Below are positions 1-7,695 of a stretch of DNA of 56,564 nt, one piece after another. Within the stretch, counting starts at the first letter, position 1. Each line of letters opens with the position of its first letter. Source of the stretch: Methanobacteriota archaeon (lineage in GTDB: Archaea > JAADCQ01 > Methanopyri > Methanopyrales > Methanopyraceae); the NCBI GenBank assembly GCA_027064305.1, contig JAMOPY010000040.1, forward strand, positions 1-56,564. Direction: 5' to 3'. The translations under genes were made by a program, and so were the position numbers. The notes beneath the pieces were generated by a model that was not told the DNA's origin, ran no database searches, and saw only the letters and a program-made list of their open reading frames with translations.

Positions 1-188
1 AGGTCCGCGGCCCTGGCGAGGGCGTCCAGGACCGCCAGCTCCTCCGCGACCCGCCTGGTGAGCCCGAACCCGGTCCCCCGACCCCCGGCCACCCGGCACC
101 GGCACAGGTACCCGCGCACCCTCTCCACGGCGCCCCGGGAGATCCTAAACGGGCGGCGCAGCTCCAGCCTCACGGGCCTGACCCTCAA
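1..188 (-). CDS. Enolase-superfamily protein (possible dipeptide epimerase), 5' part only
   Basis: Only the first ~62 codons lie in the window; the gene runs off the left edge. The reading frame begins at a TTG (188) or a GTG (173) and encodes a basic N-terminus containing PFRISRGAVE and then AGGRGTGFGL. This pattern is typical of the N-terminal capping domain of muconate-lactonizing and dipeptide-epimerase enzymes ('PFRIARG...GxGYGE'). No catalytic residue is visible because the barrel domain lies outside the window. It is divergent from the membrane-protein gene at 203, with only ~15-30 bp between the possible starts. The family assignment rests on this short segment and is tentative. Confidence 0.45.
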   Translation of the reverse strand, partial: MRVRPVRLELRRPFRISRGAVERVRGYLCRCRVAGGRGTGFGLTRRVAEELAVLDALARAAD

Positions 189-202
189 CCTCCCAACCCC
201 GG

Positions 203-988
203 GTGGTCGGGTTGCGGGACGTGCTCTGGGGGACGTTGGAGGCGATCGCGGTGATCGGGGCGGGTCACCTGCTGGCCCACGGGCTGGGCGCGGCCTCCTC
301 CCGGGTCGTGGGGCCCGTGCCGCTGGTGGTGCTGGGCGCGATCAATCCCCACGCGGCGCTCGCGGCGGCGCGCGAGGTGGGGCTCCGGGGGACCCGGCTC
401 CTGGTGGCGAAGCTCTCCTTCAACTCGCTCCCGTACCTGGCCTCCGTCTGGTGCACCTCGCTGGCGCTTCTGGGCCGGGAGGTGGGCGTCCCGTACGCCG
501 TGACGCTGACCCTGGTCGACGCGACCGAGACGCTGATCGGGGCGCTCGCGCTGCGCGGGATCCGAGTCGAGCCGCCGCGTCACCGGTCGTGGAGGGGCGC
601 GCTCCGGGCCGCGCTGCGGTCGACCGCCCGGGCGACCGTGTTCCTGGTTCCCGGGGTGGTGGCCGGGACGCTGCTGGCCCGCTGGGCGTCCGGGTGGCTC
701 GCTCACGGGACCGTGCTGGGTGCGTTCCTGGTGAACCCGGTGGCGGGGTGCTCCGTGCTGTCCGGGCTGCTGGGTGGGGGAGGGGTAAGCCCGGCGGAGG
801 CGTACCGGGCCGCCGTGACCGGTGCCGCGGTGGCGTACGTGGGGAGGTTCCTGCGCAGCTGCGGGCCCGTCACGGTGGCCGTCGCCGGGCCGGCGGAGGG
901 GGCCTGGCTCTCCGCCGCCACCACGCTCGCGGACGTGATCCTGGTGCTGGCGTACGGGGCGTTGGTGGGGAGGCTCGCCTTCGGTTAG
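203..988 (+). CDS. Polytopic membrane protein, possibly nucleoside-recognition (Gate) family
   Basis: A 261-aa hydrophobic protein with about six predicted membrane segments. Small-residue-rich helices carry the motifs VLGAINPHAAL near residue 45 and FLVNPVAGCSVLSG near residue 180. Two related halves, each with a conserved N-P in a helix, recall the Gate/nucleoside-recognition membrane proteins found in many methanogens; no substrate can be inferred. GTG at 203 is used as the start; GTG 221 is an alternative. A weak TATA-like CCTAAACGG lies near 143-152. The TAG stop overlaps the complement of the fen stop codon (TTAG at 985-988), so the two convergent genes share bases. Confidence 0.6.
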   Translation: MVGLRDVLWGTLEAIAVIGAGHLLAHGLGAASSRVVGPVPLVVLGAINPHAALAAAREVGLRGTRLLVAKLSFNSLPYLASVWCTSLALLGREVGVPYAVTLTLVDATETLIGALALRGIRVEPPRHRSWRGALRAALRSTARATVFLVPGVVAGTLLARWASGWLAHGTVLGAFLVNPVAGCSVLSGLLGGGGVSPAEAYRAAVTGAAVAYVGRFLRSCGPVTVAVAGPAEGAWLSAATTLADVILVLAYGALVGRLAFG

Positions 989-2031
989 AAGAACGCGTCC
1001 AGCGTCTCTTGCTTGCCCTTCCGCTCCAGCTCCCTCACGGCCTTCTTCAGCCGGTCGACCGCGCGTCGGACGCGGTCCTCGGAGAAATCGCGCTCCTTGA
1101 CCAGAAACTCGACGATCCCCTCCTCGTCCGGCTCCTCCCACTCGAGCTCGTAGTCGTCCGTGACCTCCGGCTCCAGGAACAGCGAGCGGATCTCCTCGGG
1201 GTCGGCGGGCAGGTGGCGCTCGATCTTGGGCCAGAGCTCGGTGTCCCTGAGCCCGTCCAGGGACCCGTACCGCCGGATCAGCTTGAGCGCCTGCTTGGGT
1301 CCTATCCCGGGGACCCCGTCGGGGTTGTAGTCCGTGCCCAGCAGGATGGCGAGGTCCACCAGCTGCTCCCGGGACTCCAGCCCCAGCTGGTCGAGCACGT
1401 CCTCCAGCCTCAGGAGCTCCGGTTTCACCTCGATGATCTCGCCGGTGTGCGGGTGCCTTCGTTGGCCCACGATCGTGAGGTTCCTCACGAGCCGCGGGGA
1501 CCCGAACAGGAGCGAGTCGTAGTCCTGGCTGCCGGCCGCCCACACGTCCCCTCGCCGCGCCATGTGCGCGCACTGGGCCTCGCCCTCGGACGGGGCCTGC
1601 ACCCAGGGGATGCCCATCAGGTCGAGCAGCCGCTTCGCGTCCTCGATCAGCTCGTCGCTGAGCCGCACGACCTGCCGGGCGTACTTCTCCCGCTCCTCCG
1701 GGGTCGAGGCCCGCTTCAGCCGTTCCTCCGCCTCCCGCTTCCGCTCCTCCCGCTCGCGCAGGGTTCGGCGCTTCAGCTCGGGTGGCTCCCCGTCGAACAC
1801 GTACACGGGCTTGATGCCCTCCTCCACCAGGTTCACCGTCCGGTACAGGAGCCCGTTCAGATGGCTGGTGATCCGGCCCTGAGAGTCCATGAGCGGGCGG
1901 CCGTCCTTCATGATCGTGGTCAGGAACTGGTACAGCGCGTTGAACGCGTCGATCGCGATCTCCCGGCCGGACAGGGCCTTCAGCTCCGTCTCCTCCGGCT
2001 CGATCAGCTCCCGCAGCTCCGACAGTCCCAC
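985..2031 (-). CDS. fen: Flap endonuclease 1
   Basis: 348 aa, the usual archaeal FEN-1 length. It cleaves 5' flaps during Okazaki-fragment maturation and repair. The N-terminal XPG domain shows IAIDAFNALYQFL and VYVFDGEPPELK with metal-binding Asp residues. The XPG-I domain shows APSEGEAQCA and GSQDYDSLLFG near residues 140-170, followed by the helix-hairpin-helix GTDYNPDGVPGIGPKQAL. The C-terminus QETLDAFF is a PCNA-binding PIP box. GTG 2031 is chosen because GAGGGG lies 7 bases upstream and the following MGLSEL matches family N-termini. A TATA-like TTAAAAG (minus strand) lies at 2064-2072. It is convergent with the preceding membrane gene. Confidence 0.96.
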   Translation of the reverse strand: MGLSELRELIEPEETELKALSGREIAIDAFNALYQFLTTIMKDGRPLMDSQGRITSHLNGLLYRTVNLVEEGIKPVYVFDGEPPELKRRTLREREERKREAEERLKRASTPEEREKYARQVVRLSDELIEDAKRLLDLMGIPWVQAPSEGEAQCAHMARRGDVWAAGSQDYDSLLFGSPRLVRNLTIVGQRRHPHTGEIIEVKPELLRLEDVLDQLGLESREQLVDLAILLGTDYNPDGVPGIGPKQALKLIRRYGSLDGLRDTELWPKIERHLPADPEEIRSLFLEPEVTDDYELEWEEPDEEGIVEFLVKERDFSEDRVRRAVDRLKKAVRELERKGKQETLDAFF

Positions 2032-2063
2032 GGTTGGCCCCTCAACGGAGTGACCGGCCCGCA

Positions 2064-2073
2064 CTTTTAACCC
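2064..2073 (-). promoter_or_regulatory. Probable TATA box of fen
   Basis: The minus strand reads GGGTTAAAAGTG about 35 bases upstream of the fen GTG, an A+T-rich island in G+C-rich surroundings. Transcription would start near 2042, giving a short leader that holds the GAGGGG ribosome-binding site. Confidence 0.5.
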
Positions 2074-2081
2074 GTGGGGCG

Positions 2082-2137
2082 TCGGGTAAGTCCGCCCTCG
2101 TCATCCCGAACCGGTCAGGACCGAGGGCGCTCCTCAT
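2082..2137 (-). ncRNA. C/D-box guide RNA overlapping the pyrK stop codon
   Basis: Read on the minus strand: C-like box ATGAGGA (2137-2131), 12-base guide, D' box CTGA (2118-2115), 10-base spacer, C' box ATGACGA (2104-2098), 12-base guide, D-like box CCGA (2085-2082). Both guides are exactly 12 bases, the standard spacing. The D guide GGGCGGACTTAC is complementary to TAAGTCCGCC at 12058-12067 of the 16S gene in this window (10 contiguous pairs). The D' guide target was not found here. The CTGA D' box contains the TGA stop of pyrK, so the RNA overlaps the coding end and is probably processed from the pyrD-pyrK transcript. C and D boxes are imperfect. Confidence 0.6.
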
Positions 2138-2924
2138 CCTCGGGCAGGCCGGACGCGCCCCGGCGGACCCGGCCGAACTCCGTGCCCTCCAGCTCCTCCG
2201 CCCAGAAGACCGGGCCGTCCCGGCAGACGAGGAGCCCCCGGCCCAGCGCGCACGACCCGCACACGCCCTCCCCGCACTTGACGTACCGCACCACGCTCAC
2301 CTGGCAGGGCACCCGGAACCTCCGGGCGAGCTCCACCACGCGGGCGAGCATGGCCTCCGGACCGCAGGCGTACACCGCGTCCACGCGACCGTCCCGCAGC
2401 AGCCCCTCGAGCACGTCCGTCGGGTACCCCTTCCGCCCCGCGCTCCCGTCCTCCGTCGTCAGGTAAAACTCGTCCGAAAACCGCTCCAGCTCGCGGCGCC
2501 TGGGCAGGCGATCCCGGTGCGGGCCGCCCAGGATCCCGTGGACCCGGATCCCGCGCTCCCGCAGCCACCGGGCCAGGGGCACCAGCGGCGCGACCCCGGT
2601 CCCGCCGGCCACGACCGCGGCCCGACGCCCCACCGGTTCGAACGGTCGTCCGTAGGGGCCCCGCACCCACACCCAGTCCCCGGGCCGGAGCCGGGCGCAC
2701 CGCCTCGTGAACGGTCCCACCACCTCCACGGTTAGCACGAGCTCCCGCTCGTCGCCCCCGGAGAACGCCATCGGTTTCTCGTCCACGCCCGGGATTCCCA
2801 GCATCAGGAACTGCCCGGGGAGCCACCTCACCTCCTCCTCCGGCTCGAGCCGCAGCACGCGCGTGCGCTCGCACTCCCGCCGGTTCTCCACGACCCGGGC
2901 CGGCACCGGGTTCACCCGACCCAC
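2115..2924 (-). CDS. pyrK: Dihydroorotate dehydrogenase electron-transfer subunit
   Basis: About 269 aa. This FAD and [2Fe-2S] subunit passes electrons from PyrD to a soluble acceptor in pyrimidine synthesis. The N-terminal ferredoxin-reductase-like domain has the flavin segment LPGQFLMLGIPG followed by KPMAFSGG. The NAD-domain glycine stretch VVAGGTGVAPLVPLA lies near residue 105. The C-terminal cluster motif is YVKCGEGVCGSCALG...LVCRDGP, with four cysteines. It follows pyrD directly: GTG 2924 overlaps the pyrD end by 13 bases. GTG 2914, overlapping the pyrD stop as GTGA, is an equally reasonable start. A C/D RNA overlaps its 3' end. Confidence 0.92.
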   Translation of the reverse strand: MGRVNPVPARVVENRRECERTRVLRLEPEEEVRWLPGQFLMLGIPGVDEKPMAFSGGDERELVLTVEVVGPFTRRCARLRPGDWVWVRGPYGRPFEPVGRRAAVVAGGTGVAPLVPLARWLRERGIRVHGILGGPHRDRLPRRRELERFSDEFYLTTEDGSAGRKGYPTDVLEGLLRDGRVDAVYACGPEAMLARVVELARRFRVPCQVSVVRYVKCGEGVCGSCALGRGLLVCRDGPVFWAEELEGTEFGRVRRGASGLPEDEERPRS

Positions 2925-3868
2925 CCCAACCGCCGCAGCCGCTCCTCGTACTCCGGAAGCGCCGCCCCGATCACCTCCTCAAAGTCACCGTACCCCAGGT
3001 CCCGGAGCGCCCGCTCGGCCTCCCGCGCGATCTCCGAGAAGGAGCGGTCCCGGGCGGCCGTGGCGACCTGCACGGCCCGGGCCCCCGCCATCAGGAACTC
3101 GAGCACGTCCTCGCCCGAGCGCACGCCGCCGACGCCGAGGATCTCCACCTCGTCGCCCAGCTCCAGGGCCAGGTCGGCCACGACCCGGAGGGCCACCGGC
3201 TTGAGGGCCGGACCGGAGAGTCCTCCCACGCCGGCCCCCAGGAGCGGGCTCGCGGTGCGCAGGTCGATCCGCAGGCACGGGCCCAGGGTGTTGACCGCCG
3301 TGAGCGCGTCCGCCCCCGCGTCCACGGCCGCCGCGGCCACCTCCAGTAGGGTGCGGCGGTCCACGTTCGGGGTTAGCTTGACGGAAACCGGGCCGTCGAA
3401 CGCGCCGACCACCGCCTCCACGATCTCCCCCACGAGCTCCGGGTCCGTGCCCAGCTCGGCCCCCATCCCCCGCCCCGCGTGCGGGCACGAGACGTTGACC
3501 TCCAGCCCGTCGACCTCCCCGCGGAGCCCCCTAGCCAGCCGCTCGAACCCCTCCGGGTCCTCCGCGGCGATGCTGGCGTACAGGGGCACGTCGTACCGCT
3601 CCCGGAAGGCGCGGAGCTCGCGCCGCATCCCCTCCAGCCCGGGGTTGGGCAGCCCCATCGCGTTGAGCGCGTACCCCTCGTCATCGAACGTCAGAAAGGC
3701 GGGGCCGGGATGGCCGTCGCGCGGCTCCTCGGTGATCGTCTTGGTGAACACGGCGGACGCGCCGCGCGTCACGGCGCTCTCCAGGCCGGGAAGGTGGGCG
3801 GCGAGGGCGCCGGAGGCGCAGGCCACCGGGTGCCTCCACTCGCGCCCCAGCACCCGCACGCGGCTCAC
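2912..3868 (-). CDS. pyrD: Dihydroorotate dehydrogenase, catalytic subunit
   Basis: 318 aa, class 1B type. FMN enzyme oxidising dihydroorotate to orotate, using PyrK as electron partner. Family landmarks are ASGALAAH near residue 18, the substrate loop NAMGLPNPG near 70, the catalytic Cys in VNVSCPHAGRGMG near 148, VKLTPNVD near 183, and the FMN-phosphate loop ILGVGGVRSGEDVLEF near 265. The GTG start at 3868 overlaps the stop of the upstream DUF47 gene as GTGA, and its stop overlaps pyrK. This suggests pit-DUF47-pyrD-pyrK are co-transcribed. Confidence 0.94.
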   Translation of the reverse strand: MSRVRVLGREWRHPVACASGALAAHLPGLESAVTRGASAVFTKTITEEPRDGHPGPAFLTFDDEGYALNAMGLPNPGLEGMRRELRAFRERYDVPLYASIAAEDPEGFERLARGLRGEVDGLEVNVSCPHAGRGMGAELGTDPELVGEIVEAVVGAFDGPVSVKLTPNVDRRTLLEVAAAAVDAGADALTAVNTLGPCLRIDLRTASPLLGAGVGGLSGPALKPVALRVVADLALELGDEVEILGVGGVRSGEDVLEFLMAGARAVQVATAARDRSFSEIAREAERALRDLGYGDFEEVIGAALPEYEERLRRLGWVG

Positions 3869-4473
3869 CCGAGGAACCGAACCTTGATCCGACTCACCCC
3901 GTCCAGCGCCCGGTCCATGTCGGTCAGCGCCCGCTCGATCTCCAGCACCAACGGGGCCACGTCCCCACCCAACCCCTCCTCCGACAGCAGCGAGCGGAGC
4001 TCCGTCCTTACCTTTTCCTCCTCCTCCCGCACCTCCTCCGCGCGCTTCGCGGCCTCCTCCACGTCCTCCTCCAGCTTTTCCACCGCCTCCCGGAGCCCGG
4101 AGGCCAGCTTCGCGATCATCTCCGCGACCCGGTCGATCCTCTCCCGCTGCTCCTCGCTGAGCTCGTCGTAGCTCCCTATCAGGAGCGAGACCACGCTGAG
4201 CAGCGCCTCCGCCGCGCGTCGAACGTTCTCCGCGATGTAGTTCAGGTCCTCCCGGACGACCGGGACCATGGGACCGCTCTCCATCTCCTCCTCGACGCGG
4301 TCCCGGAGCTCGGTCACCTCCTCGCTCAGGGACTCCTGCCGCTCCTCCAGGTCCTTACTGGGCCCGTCACCCAGCGCGTCGTGGACGAGGGAGCACGCCT
4401 CGATCATCGCGTCCAGCTCCTCGAGCAGCACGGTCAGGGCCCGCTCCGCGGGGCGGGTGCTCGGGCGGAGCAT
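3865..4473 (-). CDS. DUF47 / PhoU-like phosphate-transport regulator
   Basis: 202 aa, almost entirely alpha-helical and highly charged, with long Glu/Lys/Arg coiled-coil stretches at residues 45-75 and 120-180. This matches DUF47 proteins, PhoU relatives that accompany Pit permeases and are thought to modulate them. ATG 4473 is the first start after the stop of the permease gene (4479-4481) and the two genes are adjacent, supporting a functional pair. The reading frame extends far upstream across the permease gene, but that extension is a shadow. The stop overlaps the pyrD start. Confidence 0.85.
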   Translation of the reverse strand: MLRPSTRPAERALTVLLEELDAMIEACSLVHDALGDGPSKDLEERQESLSEEVTELRDRVEEEMESGPMVPVVREDLNYIAENVRRAAEALLSVVSLLIGSYDELSEEQRERIDRVAEMIAKLASGLREAVEKLEEDVEEAAKRAEEVREEEEKVRTELRSLLSEEGLGGDVAPLVLEIERALTDMDRALDGVSRIKVRFLG

Positions 4474-4478
4474 CAAGC

Positions 4479-5444
4479 TCAGACCGCCCCTTTGGCCAGG
4501 AGGTATAGGCGAGCGAGCGCGAAGGCCATGAGGAACGCCCCGACGGGGCTCGCGACCCAGGTTATGAGAATCTTCCTGACCGTGTACAGGTTCAACTCTC
4601 CCTGAGACAGCCCCACCCCGATGACCGCGCCCGAGGTCGTCTCGTTGATCGAGATCGGGAGGCCGAACTCCGAGGCGCCGTGGGTCACCATCGCGGCGGA
4701 GAGCTGGGCGGAGAAGGCCGTAATCGGGTCGAGCTTGGTGATCTTGCGCCCCACGGTCTCGATCACGCGGGAGCCGGCCGTCAGGGCGCCCAGGGAGATC
4801 ATGACGCCGCCGATCACGGACGCCGTTCGGACGTCCAGCACCCCCGCCATCACGAGCGGGGCGACCGCGTTGGCCGCGTTGTTCGCCCCGATGGAGTACG
4901 CCACGTAACAGCCGGAGACCATGAGGAACAGCCTCATCATGCGCTCCAGCTCGCCCAGCGAGCGCCGCCTGGAGCGCAGCTCCCTGCGCAGCCACCGCGA
5001 GATCACGTACGCGGGCGCGGCGGCGATCGTGGGCGCGACCAGCCAGCTCACGGCGATCTCGGAGAGCTTGTCCCAGTTCACGGGGAGCCCGAGGGCGTAC
5101 CCCGTCCCGGCGATGGCGCCCACGGTGGCCTGGGTGGTGGAGATCGGTACGCCGAGCATGACCGCCACGTGGCACCAGACGGCCGCGACGAACACGGTCG
5201 CGCCCGCCAGGACGGGGTCCAGGTGGGCCTGGACCACGCCCTTACCCAGCGTCTTGACGACCTTGTGCCCCTCCAGCACGGCGCCCGCGGTCGTGAACAC
5301 GGCGATCAGGAGGACGGCCCGCCGGATCGTGAGCACGCCGGCCCCTACCGCCGATCCCATCGCGGCGCCCGCGTCGTCCGCCCCGATCGTCCAGCCCATG
5401 TACAGGGACGGGATCGCCACCGCCAGGAGGTCGAGAAGGCTCAC
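4479..5444 (-). CDS. Inorganic phosphate permease, PiT family
   Basis: 321 aa integral membrane protein that co-transports phosphate with a cation. It carries the two PD001131-like signature repeats characteristic of PiT carriers: GADDAGAAMGSAVGAGVLT in the N-terminal half and GANNAANAVAPLVMAGVLD in the C-terminal half, each followed by a glycine-rich helix. About ten hydrophobic segments are visible. GTG 5444 is the start, with GGGGTG upstream. The 5' flank, 5465-5666, is occupied by three C/D RNAs on the same strand, so the permease may be transcribed through or from within that RNA cluster. Confidence 0.9.
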   Translation of the reverse strand: MSLLDLLAVAIPSLYMGWTIGADDAGAAMGSAVGAGVLTIRRAVLLIAVFTTAGAVLEGHKVVKTLGKGVVQAHLDPVLAGATVFVAAVWCHVAVMLGVPISTTQATVGAIAGTGYALGLPVNWDKLSEIAVSWLVAPTIAAAPAYVISRWLRRELRSRRRSLGELERMMRLFLMVSGCYVAYSIGANNAANAVAPLVMAGVLDVRTASVIGGVMISLGALTAGSRVIETVGRKITKLDPITAFSAQLSAAMVTHGASEFGLPISINETTSGAVIGVGLSQGELNLYTVRKILITWVASPVGAFLMAFALARLYLLAKGAV

Positions 5445-5464
5445 ACTCGCACCCCGTGGCTCCC

Positions 5465-5516
5465 TCGGCTCGGCTCTCCGTCGTCATACCTCGGACTGGG
5501 GCTGCCTCCTCATCGG
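5465..5516 (-). ncRNA. C/D-box guide RNA (third of the flpA-pit cluster)
   Basis: Minus strand: C-like box CCGATGA (5516-5510), 15-base guide, D' CCGA (5494-5491), 3-base spacer, C' ATGACGA (5487-5481), 12-base guide, D CCGA (5468-5465). The D' guide ends GCAGCCCCAGT, antisense to a segment resembling the conserved 23S ACUGGGGC sequence. The D guide CGGAGAGCCGAG would pair with a sequence resembling the conserved 23S UCGGCUCU segment near the peptidyl-transferase centre. Boxes are degenerate, but the layout repeats that of its two neighbours. The 23S targets are recalled from conserved sequence and are not checkable here. Confidence 0.55.
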
Positions 5517-5526
5517 GCCCCTCCTT

Positions 5527-5575
5527 TCACGGGGGACCGCCTCATCACGGTGTCAGGAGGGGTGAATCCAGTCAT
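5527..5575 (-). ncRNA. C/D-box guide RNA targeting 16S rRNA
   Basis: Minus strand: C-like ATGACTG (5575-5569), 12-base guide, D' CTGA (5556-5553), 4-base spacer, C' GTGATGA (5548-5542), 11-base guide, D-like GTGA (5530-5527). The D guide GGCGGTCCCCC is the exact complement of GGGGGACCGCC in the 16S gene of this window (within 11890-11903). The D' guide GATTCACCCCTC pairs over nine bases with AGGGGTGAA of the same 16S region (11872-11880). Two guides aimed at neighbouring sites is typical for archaeal C/D RNAs. A TATA-like CTTTTTATA lies ~23 bases upstream, so this RNA may have its own promoter. Confidence 0.75.
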
Positions 5576-5592
5576 CGGGACCCGGCTCCCAC

Positions 5593-5602
5593 GTATAAAA
5601 AG
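5593..5602 (-). promoter_or_regulatory. TATA box for the downstream C/D RNA (and possibly pit)
   Basis: The minus strand reads CTTTTTATACG between two C/D RNAs. Its centre is 22-26 bases upstream of the C box at 5575, the standard archaeal TATA-to-start distance. Confidence 0.55.
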
Positions 5603-5613
5603 TGGACGGTGGC

Positions 5614-5666
5614 TCAGAGCGGGAGTAACTCGTCATCCGCGCGTCGGCTAGCGAAACGCTCATCAC
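5614..5666 (-). ncRNA. C/D-box guide RNA in the 3' UTR of flpA, probable 23S guide
   Basis: Minus strand: perfect C box GTGATGA (5666-5660), 12-base guide, D' CCGA (5647-5644), 7-base spacer, C' ATGACGA (5636-5630), 12-base guide, perfect D box CTGA (5617-5614). The guides are antisense to CTAGCGAAACGC and AGCGGGAGTAAC. The second is identical to the highly conserved archaeal 23S segment GCGGGAGUAAC, and the first resembles the UAGCGAAA segment a short distance downstream in the same 23S helix region. The C box starts 12 bases after the fibrillarin stop codon, so this guide sits in the 3' UTR of the mRNA for its own RNP proteins. Confidence 0.8.
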
Positions 5667-5678
5667 GGTCGGGCCGGG

Positions 5679-6377
5679 TTACCCCTGGTACTCCGCCACG
5701 ATGCCCACGTGATCGCGCTCGTACGGCTCCAGGTCGATGACCTCCAGGATCTCGAAGCCCCGCTCCTCCAGCTTCCGCTCCTCCTCCCGGAACACTTCCT
5801 CCGGCTCCTTCGTCACGTCGATCGAACGGGCCTTGACCGCCACGATGATGACGCCGCCCGGCTTCAGGAACGCCTCCGCGTTGTCCGCCACGACCTCCGC
5901 CTGCTTCGGCTGCGCGATGTCCTGGTAGATCACGTCCACCTGCTCCACGATCTCCGCGTACTCGTGCGGCTTGGTCGCGTCGCCCAGGATCGGGACCATG
6001 TTCGGCCGCTTCTCGCACACCGGGATCAGCTCCTGCATCATTCGCGACGCGAACTCCACGCAGTACTCGATCCCCTCCTCCCTGATGATGTCCGACACGT
6101 GCGAGGGCGTCGTACCCGCCGCCGCGCCCAGGTAGAGGACCTTGCTCCCCTCCTCGAACGGGAAGTGCTCCATCCCGTTCATGATCATCGCGGCCAGCTT
6201 GCTCCGGTTGGGCTCCCACACTCGGTACTCCGTCCCGTCCTGCTTGACCAACCGCTCCCCGTACACCTGATGACCGGGCACCAGGTTCTCCGTCGCGGGC
6301 TTCCGCGTCCCGTCCTCGAAGATCGCCCAGTACACGCCCTCAAACTCCTCGTGCGGCTCGATCTCGATCTCCACCAT
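5679..6377 (-). CDS. flpA: Fibrillarin-like rRNA/tRNA 2'-O-methyltransferase
   Basis: 232 aa. SAM-dependent catalytic subunit of the archaeal C/D-box RNP that 2'-O-methylates rRNA and tRNA at guide-selected sites. The N-terminal half contains EGVYWAIFEDG and the fibrillarin segment VWEPNRSKLAAMI near residue 55. The SAM-binding loop is VLYLGAAAGTTPSHVSDI near 85; VEFASRMM near 112 and VDVIYQDIAQP near 150 follow, then FLKPGGVIIVAVKARSID. ATG 6377 gives the standard N-terminus. It follows nop5 by ~43 bases on the same strand, and three C/D guide RNAs lie immediately downstream. Confidence 0.97.
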   Translation of the reverse strand: MVEIEIEPHEEFEGVYWAIFEDGTRKPATENLVPGHQVYGERLVKQDGTEYRVWEPNRSKLAAMIMNGMEHFPFEEGSKVLYLGAAAGTTPSHVSDIIREEGIEYCVEFASRMMQELIPVCEKRPNMVPILGDATKPHEYAEIVEQVDVIYQDIAQPKQAEVVADNAEAFLKPGGVIIVAVKARSIDVTKEPEEVFREEERKLEERGFEILEVIDLEPYERDHVGIVAEYQG

Positions 6378-6420
6378 CCGGCCCCACCCCCGTGGACCGT
6401 GGGGTTAGGAGGGGAAAAAT

Positions 6421-7695
6421 TCAGCGCCGGCGGGAGCGACGCCTCCGATCCCGACGCGAGCGCCGGGGCGAGCGCCGCCGCCGACCCCCGCGACGACCAC
6501 CGCGACGACCGCGCGGCGGCCGACCGCGCCCGCGCCGCTTCGGCGGCCGCGGGTACTTCTCCTTGATCTCCTTCACCCGCTGCTCCAGCTGCCGCTTCAG
6601 CTCGTCGCCCCGGTACTCGCCCGAGTACGCGTCGATCCGCGCCGCGATCGCCAGCTTGCCCGCCAGCGCCCGCGCGATCTTACCCCGCTGCCACCACGGG
6701 CTCCGGTGAATGAGCGGGTGCTGGAAGATCACCCCGTGCTTCGGCGGCTTCGTGCCCTTCGTCAGGTGCCGGAACAGCGCCTTCTCCGCGCCCAGCAGCT
6801 GGATCGTGCTCGCCGGCAGCCGCGCCATCTCCTTCAGCCCGCCGGCCAGCGCGATCAGCCGCGCCCCGATCAGCGGGCCCACCAGCGCCTTGATGTTCGG
6901 GGCCACGTCGTCCATCGACTCGTCGATGTACTCCGCCGTCTTCCGCCGGATCTCGTACAGCTCCCGCGCGATCTCCGCCACCCGCTGCACGGCCCGCAGG
7001 TCCTTCTCGTCCATCTCCGCCCCCATCGAGTCCTTCGCCGCCTCCTCCAGCTTCTCCGCCAGGTGGTCCGGGAAGTCCGGCAGCACCTCCTTGATCCGCT
7101 CCTTCGTGAAGTTGTCCCGGTGCCCCAGCTCCGCCACCAACGTCACGAAGTCATCGTGTTTCTTCACGATCTTGTTGATCTCCGGGAAGTGGATCCCGTA
7201 CCACTCCCGCACCCGATCCGTCAGGATGTTCAGGATCCGGTCGATGTCGTCGATCGTGTTGATCGCCTGGATGATCATCTGGTCCCGCTCCTCGACCGTC
7301 TCCCGCACCTTCCGCTTCGACAGCTTGATCCCGACCTCGTACGCCAGCTCCGCGAACTCCTCCTCCGACCCGACCACGCCCGCCTCCACGGCCAGCTCCC
7401 GCGCCCGCTCCCGCAGGATCTCGCCCGCCACGTTCGGAAACTCCACGATCAGCTCGCCGTCCACCACCTCCTCCAGCCGCTGCCGGTCCGCCTTCGTCCC
7501 CTCGAAGTTGATCGTGTCCGCCTCCAACCGGGAGAGCAGCTTCTCCTCCTCCTCCAACACCTCTCCGCGCTCCTTCCGGATCAACCGCTCCACGATCTCG
7601 TCCGGGTCCGACGGGAACGGCTCGCTGTCGATCAGGTTCCCCTCCTCATCGAACGCGTACACGCCCGTGATGTTCTCGGCCACGTACACGCCCAA
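6421..7695 (-). CDS. C/D-box RNP scaffold protein Nop5 (Nop56/58)
   Basis: 424 aa. Nop5 bridges fibrillarin to L7Ae and the guide RNA. The N-terminal fibrillarin-binding domain starts MGVYVAENITGVYAFDEEGN. The coiled-coil segment spans about residues 125-245. The Nop domain carries GPLIGARLIALAGGLKEMARLP, the conserved GAEKALFRHL near residue 305, and KHGVIFQHPLI. The last ~35 residues are a tail of nearly pure Arg/Pro/Gly/Ser, typical of the basic tails in this family and likely RNA-binding. TTG 7695 is chosen because GGGGTG lies upstream. It forms an operon with flpA. Confidence 0.96.
   Translation of the reverse strand: MGVYVAENITGVYAFDEEGNLIDSEPFPSDPDEIVERLIRKERGEVLEEEEKLLSRLEADTINFEGTKADRQRLEEVVDGELIVEFPNVAGEILRERARELAVEAGVVGSEEEFAELAYEVGIKLSKRKVRETVEERDQMIIQAINTIDDIDRILNILTDRVREWYGIHFPEINKIVKKHDDFVTLVAELGHRDNFTKERIKEVLPDFPDHLAEKLEEAAKDSMGAEMDEKDLRAVQRVAEIARELYEIRRKTAEYIDESMDDVAPNIKALVGPLIGARLIALAGGLKEMARLPASTIQLLGAEKALFRHLTKGTKPPKHGVIFQHPLIHRSPWWQRGKIARALAGKLAIAARIDAYSGEYRGDELKRQLEQRVKEIKEKYPRPPKRRGRGRPPRGRRGGRRGGRRRRSPRRSRRDRRRRSRRR

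Noticed and set aside
58-2070. Long open frame of 670 codons on the plus strand across the membrane-protein and fen genes
   Set aside because: Low-complexity Arg/Pro/Gly/Leu composition and complete overlap with two well-supported genes; it is an open-frame artefact of high G+C.
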